Shown piece after piece: positions 10,043 to 19,267 of a stretch of 64,000 nt of DNA; within the stretch, counting starts at the first letter, position 1; each line of letters opens with the position of its first letter. Position numbers and translations under genes: made by a program. The DNA is taken from the NCBI GenBank assembly GCA_951394045.1, contig OX595992.1, positions 2,480,001 through 2,544,000 of the forward strand, read 5' to 3'. The notes beneath the pieces were generated by a model. It searched no databases. It was not told the DNA's origin and saw nothing but the letters and a program-made list of their open reading frames with translations. Source of the DNA: Nitzschia sp. DOCU1. Lineage: Eukaryota > Bacillariophyta > Bacillariophyceae > Bacillariales > Bacillariaceae.

Positions 10043-13000
10043 CTAGTCCCGTTCTAGGAACAACTTTCCAAGCTCCAGCTTCTCAGCTTCGCTGACCGTC
10101 ATGCATGGTGTAAGGGTCCATAGCTCCATGTTGACGATCTCAAACCTGGTTCCGTCGGAATGCATATTTGAGAGCGAAGGGGATCCAAAAGTTACGCAAG
10201 GGCTGCTAGTGCCGGTCAAAAGTTCGCTGTCAATCGAGAGCCCGAACCCCCACTCGTGTGGTTGAACAAATGTCCCCATCAACGGTGCTTCCTCGTCATT
10301 CTCTGTCTTCTTTTCGGAAGGCGTACCACCGCCAACAGCGATTCTGTCGTGGGTGCAGAGTTGGATGAAACGATTCTCTCCCGTGTAAGGAAAGACATCA
10401 ATCTCGGACTCCAGATGAGCTTGCTCGAGAATGTCGTGTGTCTTTTCTAGTCTTGATCGTCGCATCCTCCAAAGGAACGACTCTCCAGTGCCAAAGTAGT
10501 TCCAATTCTTGCGCCATGGCTGGCCTGTGAAGGAGCCAAATACTTCTCCATCCACCGTCTCAAGCGCCAGAATCGAGTATTGAACGCCCCGTGCACGCTT
10601 CAAGAATGTATGGAGAGAGGCTCCGTCCCGAACCATACTATACTTGAGGAAAAAGTTCTGACCACTCTTGGTCAGCGGGAGAAATCCTTGTAAACTTTCC
10701 ATAAGAGGAGGGCTGAGCACGTGGGGCTGGGCAGCTTCATCATCGGCGTCAGTACCCAAGATCAAAAAGTCCAAGGAGCCACCACCACCATATCCGTTCA
10801 CGTATTCATCCTTCAAAACATTCCAAGAGTCGTAGCGAGGCACGTCACTGTCCGAATTCATGTCCCACGAAGCATCGTCCTCGTAGGCCGAGACCCGCTT
10901 TTCATTCCACAAATTATTCATCCTGTCTGAGTTGTCCTTTAACAATAGATTGGCTGCAAAGCACGTGAAGAACAAGGGAGTAATCGCAAAAACGTTAGCT
11001 CGAATCAATACTTCGCAAGCGCATCGTATAGTTCTTACCTCCAGATCCCAAGTAAATACTGCCCACAAACTGATCATCTTCCGAGAGGGACTTGGGAAGA
11101 AATCCACGAAAGATTTCTGGGTGTTGTTGATAGGACGAAATAGCAGTATCCCAGCTGTTGCAAGTTCGAATCGAAGCGTCCATGGATATCATGGCCGGAA
11201 AATGTAGTAGCATACCACTGCTGCTGCTTGTATTGTGATACTCGCTCATTTCATCCTCTTGGAGAGACTGATCACGGAGTTCCGTCACTTCCACGCCTTC
11301 TCCTTCGTAAGCGTTGCGGCTAGCCAATCGCATCAAGACTGGTTTGCCAGGAGTAGTTGTTGTGGCAATCGTTGTCGCCGTAGCAGGATTGGCAGGATCA
11401 TCGTCATCACTCAGAGCTCCATAGACCGTAGTAGAGTCTGCAGTCGGTTCGGTGGCCGCCGTAGAGGGATAAGTATCCTCCGTAGTGACAGTCGGAAAAG
11501 TTACATCATGGGGCAGCGACCCCAAACTGGAAACGCGTTCTGCTTGTAGTGGCTCTCCTTGTTGTTGTTGTAGCAACCAGGCATTGGCTATATCATTCGA
11601 AGTCATGCGTTGCATCGTTCCAGCAACACCTCCACTGTTGTAGCTGCTGCTACTTTCGTCCATCAATAGAGTTCCGTGATGCAAACTCGGAATACTCATC
11701 ACGTCGGATGTCAAACGAACGGATGCCGATGACGAGGACTCATCAAGGAGCGGGTGTCCATGATGTAGGCTTGGAATAGACGAGATGGAATCTTGACGAA
11801 TCGGATGGCCATGGTGTAGGCTTGGGATAGAAGCGACGGAATCTTGACGAATCGGGTGGGCGTGATGCAGACTTGGAATGCTGGAAACCGAGTCCTGACG
11901 AATCGGATGCGCATGGTGCAAGCTTGGAATGCTTGAAATAGAATCCTGACGAATGGGATGCGCATGATGCAAACTGGGAATGCTGGAAACCGAGTCCTGT
12001 CGGATAGGATACGCATGATGAATACTAGGAATGGAGGAGGTCGATTCCTGACGTTCCACCATAGAAGGATGACAAGTAGCCACAAGCTCTTCTCCTTGCT
12101 CGTTTTTGACCACGTCTTCTCCTTCTTCTTCGTGCACGGGCGCAGTGCTAATATGAGTAGTAGAAGACGTCAAAAATGCCGTGTCTGACACGGATCGCCG
12201 CAACAACTTCCTCTGGACTTTTGGCTTGGGCGTTCCATCAGTCTCTTCATGAAATGTCACCGATTTTCGAGAAGAGTTTGTCGAAGAACGTCGTTGCATT
12301 CGTTGCGGCGGTGGGATACCAGGAACCAACAACGACTGGCTTCTTTGATGTAGACGAGGCGGGACCATCAAAGGCTTCTTGGGAGGCAAAAAAGACACTC
12401 GCCCAGGTCCGCCAGCAGCAGCACTGCTGCTAGACGAGCTTGTCTGCCGTTGCCTTTGTTGTTGTTGCTGCCTGCGGAAGATCTCTGCTGCAGAAGTAGG
12501 AGGTCGAGGTAAACTGCCCGAGGACGATCCTCCATTCGAGTTGGATGTCGATCGTCGAACCAACGACTTTCGACTTCCATTGGCGGTCACTGCCAAACCC
12601 GATTGATGAGCTCGCCACAATGTCAAATGTTGAATGGAATTTCGACGTTGTGCCAGTGCCAACAATCGACGTTGACTCGATGCCATTCGTTCCAAGGTGG
12701 GTCGTCGATCGTCTGGTTCTGCTTCAGTCGGTGCTACGGCCCGATCCAGAACCATAATTTGATCATCAAAAAAGAGTGGTTGTCCCTTGTAATGTCTGGG
12801 AGTCGTATGATCAAAGAACAACTCGTCGTCTTGTAACCTCTCAAAGGCCAACTGGACGTGATGTTCATCTCCGTGAGCTGCCAAATGATCCAAATACGAC
12901 TGCTCGGAGGCTGTCAAACTCATTTTACGTCGATTAACTTGCAGACGAAGAGAATCTCGGGAGCTAGCACTCACATCCCGGGCCTCTCGTGCTGAAAAGG

Positions 13001-13349
13001 AGGTGGGTTGTGGTACCTGCATGGGTAGTCCCGAATCATTACTTCGAATACTACTACCCTGCGTGTTCGCTTCGGTATTCGCAGGGACAATACCACTGTC
13101 CACCGTCAATGACGAGATTGCCGTTCCATTCGAAAGAGAGCGAGGAGGAATCGCCATCGTCGAAGTGGCAATACTAGGGGGTGGCGGCAGGGGCTGCGCT
13201 TCATCCTCGAGTTCGTTTTCTTCCTCCTCTTCCGATGGGGGCGTCATGGCGACGGCGCCAGGAGGAGGTGAAATCCTTCCCGTATTCGTAATGGTCGAGT
13301 CGGACATGTTGAACACAGGCGTCACCTTGCGGGTAGCCACAGACACCAT
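10043..13349 (-). CDS. Large TLDc domain protein with internal 17-residue tandem repeats
   Basis: Two exons, 13349-11039 and 10953-10043, join in frame across a GT/AG intron to give about 1,073 residues. The C-terminal part (about 850-1060) is a TLDc domain: LSPPLM near its start, KYSMVRDGAS, LALETVDGEVFGSF, ESFLWRM, DRIAVGGG, GFGL, SSPCVTFGSPSLS and a closing FEIVNMELW. TLDc proteins in animals are linked to oxidative-stress resistance and V-ATPase regulation; that role is not demonstrated here. The N-terminal part is Ser/Thr/Pro-rich and probably disordered. It contains a conserved motif (about 141-180) ending in DDELFFD, also present in the TLDc gene at 21037-22665, and the IPSLHH repeat described separately. 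A second Met (MSDSTITNTG) is an alternative start. Confidence 0.85.
11660..12058 (-). repeat. In-frame tandem repeat, 51-bp unit, inside the TLDc gene
   Basis: Reading the minus strand, six consecutive units of 17 residues with consensus RQDSVSSIPSLHHAHPI are followed by a seventh, more distant SIPSLHHG unit after a Ser-rich spacer. Units vary slightly (IHHAY, LHHAH, LHHGH), and third codon positions differ, so the array is under amino-acid constraint rather than very recent. Each unit holds RQDS or RQES, a plausible basophilic phosphorylation site, and a His pair. Confidence 0.9.
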
Positions 13350-14010
13350 GGTGCAAAGCCTAATATTTCACTTTTTGTTGTAGTTGTGAATGATGCAGTC
13401 GAGTCGTACTTCGCCTCTGATAGTTTGTTTGTGTTTCGATTACTCTCTATCACAAACAGTCTTGTCAGATTTTGAGTACGATGTTGTTTACGATTCACAA
13501 GGGCGGCAATCGGAATCAATCAGGGAGGCGGCGAAGTATTCTGTGAGCGATGATGGCAGCGAACTGAACGTGCCTTGCGTAACACATACAAATTACACTT
13601 CGGGATATCGGCTGACTTCTCATTTGTTGCGTTGAGATCATTGACGTTTATACCATGCTATATATAGTCATTCCCGCAGGGTTCCCATGTGACTCTGTCT
13701 TTTTCCAAGAGTGATTTTATGCTTTATTGAACTATGTAGAATTTTGGAATATACGCCCGGTATGCAAATTGTGTTCTGTGAGCACCGCATCACCAATGAA
13801 CAGCCAAGCGTGTGTCATCCCGATCCCAAATTTGGCGGGAAAGACCGGTTGATGCGCGCAAGGCATCCTCAAGAGAGCGGAGTAGGAACATGCTTCACTA
13901 CTATGTGTACCTATCTACAGAGGATGAATCAAAGATCTTGCATGAAAAAAGATCTTCGCGATGACAACAACAACGGGCAAGCAATCTACCCACCTCTCTA
14001 ACACAACAAC
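13350..14010. other. Intergenic region, divergent promoters
   Basis: About 660 bases between the TLDc gene (leftward) and the DUF3565 gene (rightward). No supported coding sequence. TATATATAG occurs near 13661. Probably carries both promoters. Confidence 0.5.
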
Positions 14011-14544
14011 ATGTCGACAATGTGCCGTCCACCCGGATTAATGATGGTCGCCATGTTATTTGGAGCAACAGTTTATCGGTCAGTCAATGCTGGTGCGGCG
14101 TTTGTTGTTGCTGTATCCTCATCCTCGGCGAGGAGTCGACAATGGGCGATCGTCAAAAAGAACCTTTCCTACACGGCGGCAAAGCCGACAATCAGTTTAT
14201 CATTGAGCGCCGTTGCGCCCCGCTACTATTCGTCAACTACACAAATTCTCGCCAAGAAGAAGAATGAAAACGATGAGACAACGACAGCCACATCCTCCTC
14301 CAAGGCCTCGTCGGTTATTGTGGGATATCACAAGGACGAATTTGGTGATTGGGTAGCCGAGTTGAGTTGTGGCCATCAACAACATGTAAGACACAATCCC
14401 CCCATGGTGGAACGACCTTGGGTATTGACGCAACAGGGTCGAGATTCCTTTCTGGGATATCCATTGGTGTGCAAACTTTGTGGTGACGACAATGGTAGTA
14501 GTATTAGTGGGGGTACTGGTGGAAGAAGAAGCGCTCAAGGATGA
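14011..14544 (+). CDS. DUF3565 domain protein with probable plastid-targeting N-terminus
   Basis: Small protein of 177 residues. Residues about 103-160 match DUF3565, a short, mainly bacterial family of unknown function. Its hallmarks are all visible: GYHKDEFGDWVAELSCGH, QHVRHNPP, RPWVLT, and a closing CKLC. The conserved Cys and His residues (CGH, H, CxxC) suggest metal binding, which is inference. The N-terminus has a hydrophobic segment (MVAMLFGATVYRSVNA) followed by AGAAFVV, reminiscent of the ASAFAP cleavage motif of diatom plastid preproteins, and then a Ser/Lys-rich transit-like stretch. The first ATG is used. The tail (SISGGTGGRRSAQG) overlaps a local duplication that encodes an acidic peptide in another frame, so the true C-terminus is uncertain. 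Confidence 0.8.
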   Translation: MSTMCRPPGLMMVAMLFGATVYRSVNAGAAFVVAVSSSSARSRQWAIVKKNLSYTAAKPTISLSLSAVAPRYYSSTTQILAKKKNENDETTTATSSSKASSVIVGYHKDEFGDWVAELSCGHQQHVRHNPPMVERPWVLTQQGRDSFLGYPLVCKLCGDDNGSSISGGTGGRRSAQG

Positions 14545-14660
14545 TTCCAACAACACCAAGTAGCAGCGGTGTACAAACTGTGTTTATGATGGTTGCAGCA
14601 GTGGGGCTGCTGGAAGAAGAAGCGCTCGAGGATGATTCCAAGGAGCACAAGAAGAGTCTT
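14483..14660 (+). repeat. Imperfect tandem duplication, about 91-bp offset
   Basis: A stretch around 14521-14560 recurs at about 14612-14652 (GGAAGAAGAAGCGCTC then A/G AGGATGATTCCAA). Upstream, similarity extends into a Val/Met-rich coding-like segment. In one shared frame both copies encode L-x-EEEAL-x-DDS, but this frame is not that of the upstream DUF3565 ORF. Confidence 0.75.
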
Positions 14661-14959
14661 CGTCTTCTTGTTACTGCCTTTGGCAAGACGACAGACGATG
14701 ATGAACAACCATACACATCCTGCTGTTGATTGTTGCTGGTTTTAATGGTACTACCGGTAGCGAGGAGGAGTGCAGACGGCCCGGATAACGACGAGGAAGA
14801 CGACGCCATTCTACCCTATGCAACGATCATCTCGATTGTGGAGTCAGAGGTTTCGACTTGCGATTGCGATGACGCATAAGAACGGCACCGACTGCCCTGT
14901 CCTGACGAATCTTGTATGACACGAGAATTTCCGGAGGAACATACCTACCCGTCCTACCA

Positions 14960-15017
14960 GGTAACGGATCTTGACTGAAGAACAAAGGCGAAGTTCCCGT
15001 TGTAGGAATCGTGCAAA
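14960..15017 (+). repeat. 57-bp dispersed motif, copy A
   Basis: Begins GTAACGGATCTTGACTGAAG and ends ATCGTGC-A-AA. The TTGACTG and ATCGTGC blocks are 37 bases apart. Related copies are at 15104-15162 and 17953-18010. Confidence 0.75.
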
Positions 15018-15103
15018 AGTTGTGATTGTTGTATGTCGTCAATGGTTATTAGTTGGCGCCGCTGAGCTTTGAAGAGCTATGCCAGACGACGGTAGCAAGG
15101 AAC

Positions 15104-15162
15104 GTAACGGGTCTTGACTGAAGAACAATCAATAAAGTTCTTGTGGCGGCGATCGTGCCAAA
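15104..15162 (+). repeat. 57-bp dispersed motif, copy B
   Basis: Contains GTAACGGGTCTTGACTGAAG and, 38 bases after TTGACTG, ATCGTGCCAAA. Same orientation as copies A and C, with a diverged interior. Confidence 0.75.
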
Positions 15163-15284
15163 GTGGTGGTGGTTTGTAGTGATGGAAAATTGGCCTAGAG
15201 GACTTACGAAATCGCTACTGTGTCGACAATAGACCAAGGATCAAGATTAGTAGGGCTACTACCGGTAGAGCACTGGACGTACTA

Positions 15285-15300
15285 TACCTGGTACCAGGTA
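15285..15300. repeat. 16-bp perfect palindrome
   Basis: TACCTGGTACCAGGTA is its own reverse complement. Its two halves recur separated by 36 bases at 52305-52360. Confidence 0.85.
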
Positions 15301-15353
15301 CGTTGGGATGCAAATTTTGGAATGGAACCTCAAATGAATACAGCGCAGAACTA

Positions 15354-16636
15354 CCTTAAAGTGAGTCGGAAAATTATACACATGGTGCACACTGTGTATA
15401 ACAAGACTCAATACTCATGACTGAAGGATGTGACCAATGCGACCGTACATCGAGCATCGGGAGATGACAATGGCGCAACACAAAAAAGCCATTCACTTTT
15501 AAACCTTCATTTGCAAGTAATCCTGGAGTACTAATGCTGCACTCCTACCACTGCTGTATGGGTATAAAGTCCTTGATTCGCGCTATACAGTGGTCGCAGC
15601 AGCATTATTATTCAATTGCTAGTAGTTATTCAATTACTACTTCAATGTTACCAAGGTAAACGCATTCGATTGTGGAGCAAGTATTTTAATTTATGCACTT
15701 TACTAACATCCTCATTTAAACTTGACAACCTGCTCACCAGCCAGCATCACTACGAATGGCATGTTGTGGCCTTTGCTACGGATATACTCCTACAATGATG
15801 CTGCCATCGCCGCCGCTGCTACTCAACTCATGCGTCATTTTGTTTCCTTTCAACGAACGCCACAATCAACTTCAAATTGGTCTACACTACACTACACTAC
15901 ACTACACTACACTTCATTATTGGTCACTACCTCTACGAAGCCGCTGCCGCCCCACCACTGATTTGTTTGTTCTTTTGAGAGGATGCAAAGAATGCGACAA
16001 TCAACTTTGAATCACTGTCACTTCTTTTATAAAGCCGCCGGCGCTGAACAACAACTACACTTCATAGTTGGTTGCTACCTCTACAAAGCTGTCGCCCCCC
16101 ACCACTCTTTCATTGAACTCATTGGTAAGGTAGTATTATGATCCCTAGTAGCAGACAAAGTTAGTTTAAATTCAATACAGGTAGCCCTACTTTAGCATAC
16201 GGGGGCACCAACTATGATATTGTCTAGGACTCCTACTATGAGAGACACCCAGCACTGTCCTATTTGCTCTTTTTCAGGTGCCTTGGCGGCAACCTGACAC
16301 AAAATTCACAATGGGTGCAAGCACAGAGCTCGGTTCCATTGTCGCCGTCCAAGTGTAGACTTACAATAGAGTTGATGCTCCCTGAACGACTGCCATTAAA
16401 CAAGTCGACAGGTACAATCAACTGCTACTCGCGTACGATCGATTGCTACTCGTGTGGGGGCAGAAAATTATACAGCTCGGACAAATTGATGTATAAATTT
16501 CCGAACGTACCCACGGTGGCGGCATCCCACCGTGCAAATAACGTGGCATACTACTGCCGGGTAGTGCGGAAAAATATACACTTTCTGTATAATGGACTTG
16601 TATGACTAATGAAGTCGTGTATACAATTCCGACAGT
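15354..16636 (+). repeat. 1,283-bp tandem repeat, copy 1
   Basis: Starts at CCTTAAAGTGAGTCGG. All the matching open frames I compared recur exactly 1,283 bases downstream with identical translations, so the two copies look essentially identical. Inside are a (CTACA)n run near 15882-15912, two related sub-segments built around CTCTAC-AAGC-G-CGCCCC, and three TATACA-containing inverted repeats. No transposase, reverse transcriptase or other domain is encoded. Confidence 0.95.
15375..15400. repeat. Inverted repeat inside the 1,283-bp unit
   Basis: TATACACA at 15375-15382 pairs with TGTGTATA at 15393-15400 around a 10-base centre that itself holds GTGCAC. The same structure occurs at 16658-16683. 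Looser versions follow a GGAAAAATATACA-like sequence at the end of each unit. Confidence 0.8.
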
Positions 16637-17922
16637 CCTTAAAGTGAGTCGGAAAATTATACACATGGTGCACACTGTGTATAACAAGACTCAATACTCA
16701 TGACTGAAGGATGTGACCAATGCGACCGTACATCGAGCATCGGGAGATGACAATGGCGCAACACAAAAAAGCCATTCACTTTTAAACCTTCATTTGCAAG
16801 TAATCCTGGAGTACTAATGCTGCACTCCTACCACTGCTGTATGGGTATAAAGTCCTTGATTCGCGCTATACAGTGGTCGCAGCAGCATTATTATTCAATT
16901 GCTAGTAGTTATTCAATTACTACTTCAATGTTACCAAGGTAAACGCATTCGATTGTGGAGCAAGTATTTTAATTTATGCACTTTACTAACATCCTCATTT
17001 AAACTTGACAACCTGCTCACCAGCCAGCATCACTACGAATGGCATGTTGTGGCCTTTGCTACGGATATACTCCTACAATGATGCTGCCATCGCCGCCGCT
17101 GCTACTCAACTCATGCGTCATTTTGTTTCCTTTCAACGAACGCCACAATCAACTTCAAATTGGTCTACACTACACTACACTACACTACACTACACTTCAT
17201 TATTGGTCACTACCTCTACGAAGCCGCTGCCGCCCCACCACTGATTTGTTTGTTCTTTTGAGAGGATGCAAAGAATGCGACAATCAACTTTGAATCACTG
17301 TCACTTCTTTTATAAAGCCGCCGGCGCTGAACAACAACTACACTTCATAGTTGGTTGCTACCTCTACAAAGCTGTCGCCCCCCACCACTCTTTCATTGAA
17401 CTCATTGGTAAGGTAGTATTATGATCCCTAGTAGCAGACAAAGTTAGTTTAAATTCAATACAGGTAGCCCTACTTTAGCATACGGGGGCACCAACTATGA
17501 TATTGTCTAGGACTCCTACTATGAGAGACACCCAGCACTGTCCTATTTGCTCTTTTTCAGGTGCCTTGGCGGCAACCTGACACAAAATTCACAATGGGTG
17601 CAAGCACAGAGCTCGGTTCCATTGTCGCCGTCCAAGTGTAGACTTACAATAGAGTTGATGCTCCCTGAACGACTGCCATTAAACAAGTCGACAGGTACAA
17701 TCAACTGCTACTCGCGTACGATCGATTGCTACTCGTGTGGGGGCAGAAAATTATACAGCTCGGACAAATTGATGTATAAATTTCCGAACGTACCCACGGT
17801 GGCGGCATCCCACCGTGCAAATAACGTGGCATACTACTGCCGGGTAGTGCGGAAAAATATACACTTTCTGTATAATGGACTTGTATGACTAATGAAGTCG
17901 TGTATACAATTCCGACAGTCCT
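16637..17922 (+). repeat. 1,283-bp tandem repeat, copy 2
   Basis: Directly abuts copy 1 in the same orientation. The junction shows a 3-base overlap (CCT at 16637-16639 and 17920-17922). The pentamer CTACC lies at both outer ends (15351-15355 and 17921-17925). This could be chance, since CTACC is part of the common CTACCGGTAG motif, or a target-site duplication. Confidence 0.95.
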
Positions 17923-17952
17923 ACCGGTAGGTAGAATAGAACTGTGAAGAAG

Positions 17953-18010
17953 GTAACGGATCTTGACTGAGGAACAAGGTAATTCTCACGTTCAATTAGG
18001 ATCGTGCGAA
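17953..18010 (+). repeat. 57-bp dispersed motif, copy C
   Basis: GTAACGGATCTTGACTGAGG and, 38 bases after TTGACTG, ATCGTGCGAAA. Lies just outside the right end of the 1,283-bp duplication, while copies A and B lie outside the left end. Confidence 0.75.
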
Positions 18011-18015
18011 ACGTT

Positions 18016-19267
18016 TTATTCTCTGCTTCTATTAATACTATCGTTTGTGGGGTTTCGTTGGCAGCACGGGTATTTAGCAGCATATGATAGATTGTCATGG
18101 ACACGCGCCGACCATGGGACAAAATGCTGGGAAGATCTTCGTCAACAGCAGGAACTAAAGTTAGCTGCTCTACCGTTGGTAGGAGCGAAACGCAGTGCAA
18201 TGCTCCATAAAACGATTTTGCAGTGGCTCATTTCTTGGAAGGAACATTAGCCTGCGATAGTTCGCAACATTCTTGGTTTGGGAAATGGCCACGCCATTGT
18301 TTCCGAGCGACGGCGGTGGCCAAGTCATGGGTTCAATCGCGAGAGGGAGAACTTCTCCGATGTTAGTTAGAGATAGTGCGTTATCGTGCTCGAAGCCACT
18401 GCTTGCTACGATCCACCAACTATCGCGAGTTTGGGTGTATCATAGTTGAAGAAAGCGGTAGCGTCTGAGTCGAGTCCTCAAAAGTGAGGAAGTTGCCGTT
18501 AATATGGGGAGAGCATACTTTAAGTAGCCGTAGTCCTGAAATGCACTTGGGTACCACTGGGAACGACTATTATGAGAGCGCAACTATAAGTAGCCGTAGT
18601 CATGCAAGTGCTATTTTGTGATCTCAGAACAACAACGAACAGCAGAATATCTCACGCAAGGACAATTATTACCATACACTATAGCCTCTGAAGGGAGAAC
18701 TGGATCACGATGGCATATCATATACACTTATGAATAAGTCGAAGGGCATAGCTTTCATTGTTAGTTTTATGGTCCGCAGTGGTCAAAACTTCAAGTGTCC
18801 ACCGGTTTTCTATCCTTTGCTTAAGAAAATGGCACGTGCTCTGACACTTTCACTCGTATTCCACTTCTGCAATTAGCACGTGCTTCGGGAATTCGGTTGT
18901 GTTCCATCTAAACAACCTAAAGTCCCAAGTCCGTGGGAATTCCGTGGGCCTTCAATTGCCTACTTAGACGGATTGATGTCATAGTTGACTTCAATCAGAT
19001 GCCTTCAGGCTACCATGACGTAGGCATTGCGTCTACATAAGGATTTCTTTTCCGACACTCGGATAAGGCCCTTAAATTAGGCTGACGTAGTCTCACTGGG
19101 GATAGGTAGATGCTCCCCTTGTCGTGCCAAAGCTTACGTCATGCTCTTTCAACGGGAGCGGCTTTTCATTTCAGTGGCATGGTGCGTTCTCACATTTTTG
19201 CAGTTCTGCTTTTTCACAAAGCCTCGATTTTTTCCCTCTCTATCTCGATTCGGTTTCATCATCCACC
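18016..19267. other. Upstream region of the intronless HSF gene
   Basis: No supported gene. TAAGTAGCCGTAGTC occurs twice (18521-18535, 18587-18601) within a larger 66-base-offset repeat. GCACGTGCT occurs at 18832-18840 and 18876-18884. TGACGTAG occurs near 19017 and 19082. These are candidate regulatory elements for the gene starting at 19268; none is proven. Confidence 0.5.

Noticed and set aside
11660..12058. CRISPR-like array
   Set aside because: The periodicity is 51 bases in frame within a protein gene, without variable spacers.
15616..17888. Duplicated short frames (60-113 residues) inside the 1,283-bp units
   Set aside because: They are duplicated because the DNA is duplicated. They have low-complexity Tyr/Thr-rich translations from the CTACA run and no domain.
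15354..17922. LTR retrotransposon with two LTRs
   Set aside because: No internal coding region, primer-binding site or polypurine tract between the copies, and the ends are not TG...CA. A plain tandem duplication explains the data.
18300..18360. Possible tRNA near a GGGTTCAATC sequence
   Set aside because: No matching acceptor stem or anticodon arm could be placed around it.
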